NCBI GenBank assembly: GCA_947476855.1
Contig: CANJSR010000045.1
Coordinates: 1 to 16,730 of the forward strand
DNA: 16,730 nucleotides
Source: Acetobacteraceae bacterium
GTDB lineage: Bacteria; Pseudomonadota; Alphaproteobacteria; Acetobacterales; Acetobacteraceae
Direction: 5' to 3'
Shown here one piece after another: positions 1 through 7,254 of this stretch. The translations under genes and the position numbers were made by a program. The notes under the pieces were generated by a model. That model did not search any database. It saw nothing but the letters and a program-made list of their open reading frames with translations, and was not told the origin of the DNA. How positions within the stretch are numbered: position 1 is the stretch's first letter; each line of letters starts with the position of its first letter.

Positions 1-1206
1 GAACGCCGCTTCATGTGGTCCGTCGTGGCCGCGCAGGTGCTGGTGCAGATCGGCGCCTTCACCCTGCCCGCGCTGCTGCCGGAGTATATCGCGCGCTGGG
101 ACCTCTCAAAGACCGAGGCCGGGTGGCTGATCGGCATCTTCTTCGCCGCCTATGTCGTCACTGTCCCCGTGCTGGTCGCGCTGACCGACCGGGTGCCGAC
201 CCGCCGGGTCTACATGGTGGGCGCGGGGATGACCGCCCTGTCCCATGTCGGCTTCGCCTTCCTGGCCGAGGGGTTCTGGTCCGGCATGGTCCTGCGCGCC
301 ATGGCCGGCATCGGCTGGGCCGGCTGCTACATGCCCGGCCTGCGCGCCATCGCCGACCGGCTGGAGGGCAATGCCCAGTCCCGCGCTGTCTCTCTGCACG
401 CCGCCGGAGTCGGGCTGTCGGGCGCGGGCTCGTTCCTGGTCTCGGGCGCGATCGACTCGGTGGCGGGGCCGACGGGGGCGTTCCTGTTCGGCGGCGTGGC
501 CGCCTGCCTGTCCTTCGTGCTGGCCATCCTGGTGATGCCCGCCCGCCGGTCGTCGCATGCGAGGCCGGCCGATCCGCGCGCCTTGCTGGATTTCCGGCCG
601 GTCTTCCGCAATCGGCGCGCCATGGCGTGGATCGCGGGGTACACGGTCCATACGTGGGAGCTGGCGGCCCTGCGGGCCTGGGGCGTCACCTTCCTGACCG
701 TCGCCGCCACGCAAATGAGCCCGCCCGCCTGGCTACCCGCCCCGACCGTGCTGTTCACGGCCGCCGGCCTGGTCGGGATCGTGGTGTCGATCTCCGGCAA
801 CGAGTCCGCGCAGAAGTGGGGCCGGATGCGGATCGTGACCCTGGCCATGAGTTCGGCCGCCATCCTGTCCCTGACCGCCGGCTGGACGATCGCCGCCTCG
901 GCCTTGCTGGCGACGGTGCTGGTGATCGTCTGGAACGCGACGATCTATCTGGACAGCTCCGCCCTGACGGCGGGGACGGTGGGCGCGGCGGACCCGGCCT
1001 TGCGCGGTGCGACGATGGGGCTGCACAGCATGTGCGGCTACACCGGCGGCTTCCTGGGGCCTCTGGGCGTCGGGCTGGCGCTGGACTTCGCCGGAGACAA
1101 CATCGCCCTGGGCTGGGGCCTGGGCTTCGGGCATCTGGCGGTGATCACGCTGGCCGGGTTGTTCGTGCTGCGGCGGTTGGGATCAGCACCAACGGCCAGC
1201 ACCTGA
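1..1206 (+). CDS. MFS transporter, N-terminus possibly cut by window edge
   Basis: Inner-membrane major facilitator superfamily permease; substrate unknown. The first ATG in the window is at 13 and gives 397 residues, but the frame is open to base 1 (ERRF precedes the Met). No Shine-Dalgarno sequence precedes that ATG, and TM1 would begin at once, so the true start probably lies upstream. Counting from Met13: hydrophobic segments run through the whole protein, consistent with about 12 helices. The MFS loop 2-3 motif appears as ALTDRVPTRRV (residues 57-67, with D59 and R60). A Gly-rich helix 4/5 region follows (RAMAGIGWAGCYMPGLRA). A polar stretch near residue 180 (PARRSSHARP) fits the central cytoplasmic loop. 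The gene converges on the broken gene at 1282-2354. Family is sure; substrate and direction of transport are not. Confidence 0.85.
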   Translation, partial: ERRFMWSVVAAQVLVQIGAFTLPALLPEYIARWDLSKTEAGWLIGIFFAAYVVTVPVLVALTDRVPTRRVYMVGAGMTALSHVGFAFLAEGFWSGMVLRAMAGIGWAGCYMPGLRAIADRLEGNAQSRAVSLHAAGVGLSGAGSFLVSGAIDSVAGPTGAFLFGGVAACLSFVLAILVMPARRSSHARPADPRALLDFRPVFRNRRAMAWIAGYTVHTWELAALRAWGVTFLTVAATQMSPPAWLPAPTVLFTAAGLVGIVVSISGNESAQKWGRMRIVTLAMSSAAILSLTAGWTIAASALLATVLVIVWNATIYLDSSALTAGTVGAADPALRGATMGLHSMCGYTGGFLGPLGVGLALDFAGDNIALGWGLGFGHLAVITLAGLFVLRRLGSAPTAST

Positions 1207-1234
1207 GCCACCCAAACCCAAATGCCGACGGTGT

Positions 1235-1269
1235 CTCTCCTACCGAATGGTTCGGTGGCGGTAGGAGAG
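1235..1269. terminator. Nested inverted repeat between convergent genes, possible bidirectional terminator
   Basis: An 11-bp perfect inverted repeat, CTCTCCTACCG (1235-1245) with CGGTAGGAGAG (1259-1269), surrounds a 13-nt spacer. A second hairpin, ACCGAA/TTCGGT (1242-1247 with 1251-1256), overlaps it and shares bases, so the two structures exclude each other. It lies 29 bases after the MFS stop and 13 bases from the stop of the opposing gene. There is no T-run on either side, so intrinsic termination is only a guess. Confidence 0.5.
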
Positions 1270-1281
1270 TTACCGTCGATC

Positions 1282-2354
1282 TCATGGGGCGGCGTGCCCC
1301 GACTCTGAGCGCGCCCGCTCTGCCACCACCTCAATCGACGACGTCAGGGCACGATTGAGCACCAACACGTCCTCCGGCTTGATCAGATAACTGCGCGCGC
1401 CATCCCGGTGTCCGAAGTCGCGGCCGGCCAGAAATGACCGAGGCACCCCGACGCGCACGATCGCCGCGGCACCCAACGCCGTTAACCATGCCTGAAGGAC
1501 CGCGGGTTCCGGACGCGGCAGATGCATCACCAGTTCCAGACCGGGTCCCGAACGCTCCGGCTTGAAAGCGCGCTCACCAATGGTCCGTATCCAGGCCAAT
1601 TCGTCAGCGTCGATCGCAATGTAGGCCGTCCTGTCGCTGTACGTTGGAGATGCATGGTCGCGCCGACGGCGCGCGTGCACCAGTCATTCTGTTGGTCCGT
1701 ATATCCAAGAATGGAACCATCGAGCCTTTCCAGTGTTTCATTCCACGGGCCGTGTTCCAGCTGTTTCCAGAGAAGCATGTACGCGTCGATCCGCCATTCC
1801 TGACCGCGACGCGCATAGAAGACCTGCCGCACGCCGAGATAAACACGACCGTTCGACACGCGGACCGGCTTCTCAAAGGGTTCGTGATCCATAACCCGCT
1901 TGATAAGCAGGCCGGATTGAACATACGGCTCGAACAAGTCTCCTTCAGGAGAATCGCCGGGCTCCACTGGATATTCAATTGAAAACCGGGCGAAGGGTTT
2001 TCGGCCATCCAGCATCAGCGCCAATTCGTATCCGGTGTGGACAAGGTAGGGCACGTTGCCGTTCGAATGCGCTCGTCCCAACCGGCACTCCAGCCCGTCG
2101 GAATCAAACGCGACATCGAAATATTGCGTGATCGCATTCAGTTGAGCGGGCTCAAGCCGGTAGATATGGCGAAGGTCTGTGTCCTCAGCCGCGTCGTCCC
2201 CCAATATCGCGCGTAACCTCTTTAGGTCGTTCACCCAGATCATCGTCTCCAGCACGGGGCAACCGTAGCTGGCATCGATCGCCTGCAATATGAACCGATC
2301 GCCGGATCGGCTGTTTGCCGGGTTGGTGGCGGCTTTCTGATTTTTACCAGGCAC
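1282..2354 (-). pseudogene. Frameshifted gene of unknown function
   Basis: I do not recognise the family. The N-terminal part reads from a GTG at 2354 (no upstream ATG; an AAGG 11 bases before it overlaps the stop of the dehydratase gene) as far as about 1650. It looks like real protein: mixed hydrophobic/acidic, with Trp, Tyr and Met, e.g. ARFSIEYPVEPGDSPEGDLF and EWRIDAYMLLWKQLEHGPW. After about 1650 this frame loses coding character and stops at 1527. The other frame carries on sensibly (AYIAIDADELAWIRTIGERAF, then LELVMHLPRPEPAVLQAWL) to a stop at 1282. Joined near 1630-1655, the product would be about 355 residues. The needed shift equals one lost base or two gained. No signal peptide or membrane segment is seen. 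Base composition is less GC-rich than the neighbours, suggesting transfer. The dehydratase stop is only 13 bases upstream, so co-transcription is likely. A sequencing error could mimic the break. Confidence 0.7.
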
Positions 2355-2367
2355 GATGCGCGGTGCC

Positions 2368-3321
2368 TTACGCCAACACCCATGACTGGAACAGACTCAG
2401 GTCGATGTTCCCGCCCGAAATCACCACCCCGGCGCGCTTCCCGCGCATCCGGTCCTTCTCCTGGATCAGGGCCGCCAGAGGCGCGGCGCCCGCGCCTTCC
2501 ACCAGGTTATGCGTGTCGGTCCAATAGGCCCGGATGGCGGCGGCGATCTCGTCATCGGTCACGGTGACGATGCGGGCGGCGCCGCGTTGGATGATGGCGA
2601 AGGCCTCGGCGTCAGGCTGGCGCACTGCCACGCCATCCGCCAGCGTGTCCGCGCGGTTCAGCACCACGACATGGCCGGCCGCCAGGGACTGGGCGTAGCA
2701 ATCGGCGCCGGTGCTCTGAACGCCGATGATCTCGGTCCGCAGCCCCAGCAGGTCACGCGCCATGATCGCGCCGCAGATGCCCGAGCCCAGCCCGATTGGC
2801 ACATACAGCGCGTCCAGGTCCGGTTGGGCGCGGAACAGTTCCAGCGAATAGGTCGCCACACCCCGGACCAGATCGGGGGCGAAGGATGGGGCGAACTCCA
2901 GACCCTCGACCGAGGCCAGACGCGCCGCTTCCGCCCGCGCATCCTCGAAATCCGCGCCCGCCTCGATCAACCGGGCACCGAGGGCGCGCATGGCGGCGTT
3001 CTTCTCGGCGCTGTTGCCGTGGGGGACGACGATGGTCACCGGCACGCCGTGGCGCCGGCCGGCGAAGGCGAGGGACTGGCCGTGATTGCCCCGCGTCGCC
3101 GACACGATCCCCGCGACGCTCGGCCGTTCCCGCTTGAGGCGGTCGGCGTAGACCAGGCCGCCGCGCAGCTTGAAGGCGCCGGTCGGGGTGTGGTTCTCGT
3201 GCTTGACCCAGACCTCGGCCCCGACCCGTTCGGCCAGCAGCGGCCAGGCGAGTTGCGGCGTGCCGGGGAAAGTGTCGAGGACGACCCGATGGGCGTCCTC
3301 CAGTTCGGGCAGGGAGAACAT
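2368..3321 (-). CDS. Threonine/serine dehydratase-like PLP enzyme
   Basis: Fold-type II PLP-dependent enzyme of 317 residues, of the threonine/serine dehydratase group, which deaminates beta-hydroxy amino acids to 2-oxo acids plus ammonia in the cytoplasm. The Schiff-base lysine is K51 in PTGAFKLRGG. The substrate loop is ATRGNHGQS (75-83). The glycine-rich phosphate loop is GLGSGICG (177-184), and the C-terminal SGGN is at 302-305. It lacks the C-terminal ACT regulatory domain of biosynthetic IlvA, so it is the short, catabolic-type form. Start is the ATG at 3321, with GGAAAG about 9 bases upstream. It lies 26 bases after the amidohydrolase and 13 before the broken gene, so the three are probably one transcript. 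Substrate could also be hydroxyaspartate or another beta-hydroxy amino acid; the broad family is certain. Confidence 0.85.
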   Translation of the reverse strand: MFSLPELEDAHRVVLDTFPGTPQLAWPLLAERVGAEVWVKHENHTPTGAFKLRGGLVYADRLKRERPSVAGIVSATRGNHGQSLAFAGRRHGVPVTIVVPHGNSAEKNAAMRALGARLIEAGADFEDARAEAARLASVEGLEFAPSFAPDLVRGVATYSLELFRAQPDLDALYVPIGLGSGICGAIMARDLLGLRTEIIGVQSTGADCYAQSLAAGHVVVLNRADTLADGVAVRQPDAEAFAIIQRGAARIVTVTDDEIAAAIRAYWTDTHNLVEGAGAAPLAALIQEKDRMRGKRAGVVISGGNIDLSLFQSWVLA

Positions 3322-3347
3322 CGCGGGGGCTTTCCGAGAGGACTGGG

Positions 3348-4160
3348 CTACACGAACCCATACAGCCGCAGGGCGGTCCGCCCGATCTGGTCGCGGTCGG
3401 CGGGGTCGGGGATCGCGTGTTCGAACCAGGTGACTGCGTCCTGGTAGGTGACCTCCGTCTCATGGCCGACGAAGGGCCAGTCGCTGCCAAACAGCAGGCG
3501 GCAGGGCCCGGCCTCGGCCAGCAGGCGGGCGGCCAGGGCGCGGTGGTCGCAGCCGGGCGTGCGGTAGGGCGCGGAGATCTTCACCCAGCCATGCCCACTG
3601 CCCAGCGCCCGCAGCGCGGCCTGATATCCGGGAGAGTTCTCGGCCAGCTTCGGATCGGGGTTGCCGTAATGGTCGATCACCAGCTTGACGCCGGCCTCGA
3701 GCAGATGCGGGGTCAGGGCGGCGATGCGCTCGCCTTCGGCAAAGACATGGACATGCCAGTCGAGGTCGCGGACCCGATACAGCAGCCGGCGGTAGTCGGG
3801 CTGGGTGAGGTCGGGGATGGTGGCATAGTTCCGCAGGGAAAACCGGATGCCCACCGCCCCGTCATCGGCCATCGACCGCAGTTCCGGCAGGGTGATCGAG
3901 GGATCGACGATCACCGTCGTCCGCAGCCGCTTGTTGGCCCGCGTCGCCGCCAGGGAGTAGTCGTTGACGCTGCCCAGAAAGCTGGCTGCCGCGATCACGC
4001 CGAAGGTCACGCCATGGGCATCGAGGGTGGCCAGGAAATCCTCGGTCGTGAAGGACCGCTTCGGGCGGTGCGTGGCGTCGGGCACCACCGGCTGGTCCTT
4101 GAGGTAGATGTGCGCGTGGGTCTCGACGAGGGGACCCAAGGGGAGCGGTTGGACGGTCAT
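3348..4160 (-). CDS. Amidohydrolase-family (PDC hydrolase-like) metal-dependent hydrolase
   Basis: TIM-barrel amidohydrolase of 270 residues, in the amidohydrolase 2 group that includes 2-pyrone-4,6-dicarboxylate hydrolases and lactonases. It is cytoplasmic, with no signal peptide. Visible features are the N-terminal metal motif HAH (H15, H17), WHVHVF on a central strand (H136, H138), VIDHYGNPD (D163, H164), and the C-terminal FGSDWPF with the barrel-end aspartate D227. Start is the ATG at 4160, with GAGG seven bases upstream; that site sits inside an inverted repeat (4167-4193). The dehydratase follows 26 bases later in the same direction. The likely reaction is hydrolysis of a lactone or carboxylated ring-cleavage product. 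The substrate cannot be read from sequence, and members of this family are often misnamed. Confidence 0.8.
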   Translation of the reverse strand: MTVQPLPLGPLVETHAHIYLKDQPVVPDATHRPKRSFTTEDFLATLDAHGVTFGVIAAASFLGSVNDYSLAATRANKRLRTTVIVDPSITLPELRSMADDGAVGIRFSLRNYATIPDLTQPDYRRLLYRVRDLDWHVHVFAEGERIAALTPHLLEAGVKLVIDHYGNPDPKLAENSPGYQAALRALGSGHGWVKISAPYRTPGCDHRALAARLLAEAGPCRLLFGSDWPFVGHETEVTYQDAVTWFEHAIPDPADRDQIGRTALRLYGFV

Positions 4161-4166
4161 GACGGG

Positions 4167-4193
4167 ACCTCGGCTGCTGCGTTGGGCCGAGGT
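4167..4193 (-). promoter_or_regulatory. Inverted repeat containing the amidohydrolase Shine-Dalgarno sequence
   Basis: A perfect 8-bp inverted repeat, ACCTCGGC (4167-4174) with GCCGAGGT (4186-4193), has an 11-nt spacer. In the minus-strand mRNA the 3' arm carries GAGG ending seven bases before the amidohydrolase ATG, so folding would hide the ribosome binding site. Read as DNA, it could instead be a repressor operator. The 7-mers CCTCGGC/GCCGAGG also form the arm hairpins of the repeat at 4286-4368, so descent from such a repeat is possible. Confidence 0.5.
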
Positions 4194-4285
4194 TACGGGG
4201 TTTCCGCCGGGACGGGAACGGCAGGGGGATGCACAGGGGGCATGCCCAGCCGAGCAGCCTTCAATCGGGCGCTCGGCCTCCCCCC

Positions 4286-4368
4286 ACCGTCATCCTCGGC
4301 CTTGTGCCGAGGACCAATTGCGGCAGGGTGCTGGTGATGGTCCTCGGCACAAGGCCGAGGATGACGGT
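4286..4368. repeat. 83-bp double-palindrome intergenic repeat, family 1 copy 1
   Basis: Two 31-base arms (4286-4316 and 4338-4368) are perfect reverse complements around a 21-base centre. Each arm is itself a hairpin, CCTCGGC-CTTGT-GCCGAGG. A second copy of the whole element, same length and opposite orientation, lies at 12435-12517. The layout resembles paired REP units (BIMEs), and GTCATCCTCGGC-type palindromes are familiar from alphaproteobacterial spacers. No transposase or clear target duplication accompanies it. Confidence 0.85.
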
Positions 4369-4416
4369 TGGAGGCTGCGGGGTGCAATGCCCCCCATGCC
4401 CCCCTGGAACGGCAGC

Positions 4417-4445
4417 TTGAACCGGGGGGCCTCGCTGCGTAGCTT
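4417..4445 (+). promoter_or_regulatory. Possible sigma-70-type promoter for metW
   Basis: TTGAAC (4417-4422) and TAGCTT (4440-4445) are separated by 17 bases, matching the -35 and -10 consensus at 4/6 and 3/6 positions. Transcription would begin near 4452, leaving a leader of about 50 bases before metW. The -35 element overlaps the loop and 3' arm of a GC-rich hairpin. This is weak evidence, since such matches arise by chance. Confidence 0.25.
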
Positions 4446-4500
4446 GCGCCGCGCCGGCGGACCACAGCGCCGTCCTCCACCGCAGCCGAGACCAGAGTTC

Positions 4501-5133
4501 ATGCAGGACCCGATCAAGTTCGTATCCAAGACGATGCGCGTCGACCTGGCGTTGATCTCCAGCATGATCGCGCCTGGCTCCCGCGTGCTGGATATCGGCT
4601 GCGGCGACGGGTCCCTGATCAGCTACCTGGTGCGGACCAAGGGCTGCGACGCCCGCGGGATCGAGATCGACATGACCGAGGTGACGGAAGCCATCATCAA
4701 CGGCTGCTCGGTTGTGCATGGCGACGCGGACAACGACCTGAAGGACTATCCGGACGGATCATTCGACTTCGTCGTGCTGTCCCGCACCCTGCAGGCCGTC
4801 GAAAAGCCGCGCGCCGTGCTGCAACAGATGCTGCGGATCGGCGGGCGGGCGATCGTCAGCTTCCCCAATTTCGGCCACTGGGTCGTGCGCTGGCAGTTGC
4901 TGAGCACCGGGCGGATGCCGATGACGGCGGTGTGGAACACGCCCTGGCACGAAACGCCGAACATCCACCCCTGCACGATCCGCGACTTCTTCGCGTTGTG
5001 CGAGGACGAGGGTTACATCGTGGAAAACTGGCTCGCCGCCGACGACGCCGGCCGGCGCGCGCCGTGGCGGCGGTTCCCGCGGCTGGCCAACCTGTTCGGG
5101 GAGCAGGGGGTGTTCCTGCTCCGCAAACGGTAA
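4501..5133 (+). CDS. metW: Methionine biosynthesis protein MetW
   Basis: SAM-dependent methyltransferase-fold protein of 210 residues, matching MetW. MetW works with homoserine O-acyltransferase MetX in the acylation step of methionine synthesis in many proteobacteria. The SAM-binding loop is VLDIGCGDGSL (29-39). The MetW hallmarks LQAVEKP (97-103), FPNFGHWVVRW (121-131), GRMP (137-140) and TPNIHPCTI (152-160) are all present, and the protein ends FGEQGVFLLRKR. The start at 4501 has only a weak AGAG upstream. The next in-frame ATG, at 4534 (MRVDLALIS), resembles where many MetW proteins begin and is a good alternative. MetX is usually encoded immediately upstream, but here the upstream neighbour is a divergent amidohydrolase, so metX must lie elsewhere or be absent. 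The stop is only four bases from the end of the convergent oxidoreductase gene. Confidence 0.93.
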   Translation: MQDPIKFVSKTMRVDLALISSMIAPGSRVLDIGCGDGSLISYLVRTKGCDARGIEIDMTEVTEAIINGCSVVHGDADNDLKDYPDGSFDFVVLSRTLQAVEKPRAVLQQMLRIGGRAIVSFPNFGHWVVRWQLLSTGRMPMTAVWNTPWHETPNIHPCTIRDFFALCEDEGYIVENWLAADDAGRRAPWRRFPRLANLFGEQGVFLLRKR

Positions 5134-5137
5134 CCGG

Positions 5138-5884
5138 TCAGGACTTCGACGCGCGCGCCTGCGCCACCAGGCGGCGCAATTCGTTCAGCGGCACGGCACC
5201 CGGCACAAGCTCCTCCCCGATGACCATGGCCGGCGTGCCCTGGATGCCCAGCGCCTGCGCCATGGCCAGGTTGGAGTCGATATGAGCGCGGACCGACGGG
5301 TCCTCCATGTCCTTCGACAGGCGGTTCCAGTCGAGGCCAAGGCGCTTCGCCTCGGTCTGCAGGGACGCCATGGTGATCTCGGGTCCGCCCTTCATCAGCG
5401 CGTCGCGCATCTTCTCGTACGCATTCTGCTTGGCAGCCGCGAGCGTGGCCTTGGAGCCGAGCACGCTTGCCGGACCGAGGATCGGCAGGTCCTTGTAGAC
5501 GCGGCGGATGTTGCGGTCCTCGGCGATGAAGCGGGTCAGCACGGGATCGAGCCGCTTGCAGTAGCCGCAGCGGACATCGAAGAACTCCACGATTGTGATG
5601 TCGCCGTTGGGATTGCCGCCGATCGGATCGGCCGGGTCGACCAGCTTGTCGCGGATGCCGGCGATGGCGGCCTTGGCGGCCATCTGCTCCTTCGCGGTTT
5701 CGTCGGCCCGCAGCGCCTCGATGGCGTCGCGCAGGATGGTGGGGTCGTTGACCAGGGCATCGCGCAGGATGGCGACGATTTCGGCCCGTTGTTCGGCGCT
5801 GAAGGCGGCGGCCCGGGCGGCCGATGGCAGGACCAGCGCGGCGAGCAGGACCGCCAGAACAGCGGTTCGGGACAGCAGCGTCAT
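5138..5884 (-). CDS. Periplasmic DsbA/ScsC-like thiol:disulfide oxidoreductase
   Basis: Secreted thioredoxin-fold protein of 248 residues acting on disulfides in the periplasm. A signal peptide (MTLLSRTAVLAVLLAALVLP, then a likely cut after ARA or AAA near residues 24-27) precedes a charged helical stretch (about 28-80). That stretch resembles the N-terminal extension of ScsC/Com1-type proteins, which in some members drives oligomerisation. The thioredoxin domain starts at about 95 (ITIVEFFDVRCGYC), with active-site C106-G-Y-C109 and cis-proline loop GTP (P218). No other cysteine is present. The ATG at 5884 overlaps the stop of the upstream protease as ATGA, so translation is probably coupled. 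An oxidase or isomerase role is possible; the ScsC-like extension leans towards an isomerase or shuffling role, but that is inference. Confidence 0.9.
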   Translation of the reverse strand: MTLLSRTAVLAVLLAALVLPSAARAAAFSAEQRAEIVAILRDALVNDPTILRDAIEALRADETAKEQMAAKAAIAGIRDKLVDPADPIGGNPNGDITIVEFFDVRCGYCKRLDPVLTRFIAEDRNIRRVYKDLPILGPASVLGSKATLAAAKQNAYEKMRDALMKGGPEITMASLQTEAKRLGLDWNRLSKDMEDPSVRAHIDSNLAMAQALGIQGTPAMVIGEELVPGAVPLNELRRLVAQARASKS

Positions 5885-7254
5885 AGGCGGTTTTCTTTCC
5901 TGATCGCGTTGGTGATGTCGAGCGCCCGCAGCTTGGACGGTCCCGGAGGCAGGGCGTCGACCGCCATCCTGGCGAAGCGGCGGGCGACGGGGAGATCGTT
6001 GTACAGCATGGCTTCCTCGGCCAAGGCAAGGTTGGCTTCGCCGGTGTTACCGATCCGCCCCCAGGCGATGCCCAGCAGATGCCAGGTGCCGGGATCGTTG
6101 CGGGCACCCGACAGGGCCGCCTGCAACTGCGGGATCGACTGGCGGACAAGGGCCGCGTCGCCGGATTCGAGCAGCGCGTGGCCATAGCCCTGACGGATCA
6201 GCGGCTGGTCCGGCGCCATCCGGCTGGCCTGCTGATAGGGTCCGACGGCGGCCCGCGCCTGCCCGCTTTCCAGCAGGACCTGGCCCTTCAGCTCCAGCAG
6301 CCAGGGGCTGGACGGGAACTCCCGCAGCAAAGTTTCCAGGATCATCACCGCGGTGTCCCGATGCCCCATGCGGTGATTGAGCACGACGTTGGCATAGCGC
6401 GCCTCGGGCGACGGGTCGGTGCCGGGATAGGTGCGGGTGACCAGGGCCGGCGCGTTCAGGAACCCCTCCAACTTGGCCTTCACCATGCGGAAGGGGAAAT
6501 CGAAGGAGTCGGTGCGCGTTGTGTCCTGCCGCCCCACGGCCTGGACGTGCCGCTCCACCCGCAGGAAACGCTCATGGCTCATGGGATGGGTCAGCAGATA
6601 GGGATCGCGGCGGTTGACCAGCAGCGCTTCCTGCTGATCGAGGCGGGAGAACATGTTCATCATCCCCTTGGCCGACCAGCCCAGCCGGTCCAGGTAGCGC
6701 AGCGCGGCAAGGTCCGCCGCTTCCTCCTGCGCGCGGGAGAACGACATGAAGCGGTTCTGCACCATGGACTGCCCGCCCATGATGACCCCGGCCGCGGCAC
6801 CCGAATCACGGGTCATGACCCCCGCGGCGGCACCGATCAGCAGGGAACCGATGGACTCCAGCAGCGCCTGGTAGGCCTGCTCGGGCAGGCGGGAGATGTC
6901 GCCGTGCGCGATGTGGCCGGTTTCGTGCGCCATGGCCCCGATGACGTCCAGGGCGGAGTCCGCCTGCTGGATCAGCCCGGTGTTCATGAACATCCGGTTG
7001 CCGGTTGTGACGAACGCGTTTAAGGCACGATCCCGTACCAGGGTGATGCGGGTCGTGCCGGCGCTGACGCCGGCGACGCGAAACAGAGGATTGGCGAAGC
7101 TGTGCAGAAGGTATTCCGTCTCGGCATCGCGAATCAGGACGATCGTGTTCCCCTGTCCACGGCCTTGCGCTGAGGCCATGCCGGTGAACAACGGAGAGGG
7201 AACGGCACCCATGGCCAGCAACGCGGACCAGGAGACGATGGAGCGGCGTTTCAT
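5881..7254 (-). CDS. BepA-like M48 metalloprotease with C-terminal TPR repeats
   Basis: Periplasmic zinc metalloprotease/chaperone of 457 residues (E. coli BepA/YfgC is about 487). BepA takes part in outer-membrane protein quality control. A signal peptide (MKRRSIVSWSALLAMGAVPS, cut probably after ASA near residue 29) is followed by the M48 domain. Its zinc motif HETGH is at 110-114 (ligands H110 and H114, catalytic E111), with third-ligand motif EEAAD at 177-181 (E177). A small Gly/Ala-rich hydrophobic stretch (SLLIGAAAGVM) lies between them. From about residue 310, TPR-like helical repeats run to the end (e.g. LLELKGQVLLESGQARAAVG). Start is the ATG at 7254: the frame stays open upstream, but only this Met gives a signal peptide. 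It is followed, with a 4-base overlap, by the DsbA/ScsC-like gene. It is divergent from the GGT-like gene, whose annotated ATG overlaps this one by two bases. Confidence 0.92.
   Translation of the reverse strand: MKRRSIVSWSALLAMGAVPSPLFTGMASAQGRGQGNTIVLIRDAETEYLLHSFANPLFRVAGVSAGTTRITLVRDRALNAFVTTGNRMFMNTGLIQQADSALDVIGAMAHETGHIAHGDISRLPEQAYQALLESIGSLLIGAAAGVMTRDSGAAAGVIMGGQSMVQNRFMSFSRAQEEAADLAALRYLDRLGWSAKGMMNMFSRLDQQEALLVNRRDPYLLTHPMSHERFLRVERHVQAVGRQDTTRTDSFDFPFRMVKAKLEGFLNAPALVTRTYPGTDPSPEARYANVVLNHRMGHRDTAVMILETLLREFPSSPWLLELKGQVLLESGQARAAVGPYQQASRMAPDQPLIRQGYGHALLESGDAALVRQSIPQLQAALSGARNDPGTWHLLGIAWGRIGNTGEANLALAEEAMLYNDLPVARRFARMAVDALPPGPSKLRALDITNAIRKENRL

Larger units (their letters stand above)
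4161..4500. other. Divergent intergenic region between amidohydrolase and metW
   Basis: 340 bases without a gene. From left to right it holds the RBS-overlapping inverted repeat of the amidohydrolase (4167-4193), an 83-bp double-palindrome repeat (4286-4368), a C/G-rich hairpin (4400-4407 with 4422-4429; eight pairs, one of them G-U), and a possible metW promoter (4417-4445). No methionine- or SAM-riboswitch consensus is recognisable, and I saw no convincing small ORF. Confidence 0.6.

Noticed and set aside
4286..4368. CRISPR repeat or IS/MITE end
   Set aside because: There is a single unit per site, no spacer series, no transposase and no clear target duplication. The REP-like explanation fits better.
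4161..4500. SAM/methionine riboswitch ahead of metW
   Set aside because: The stem-loops seen are REP-like repeats and one C/G hairpin. No conserved riboswitch core could be recognised by eye.
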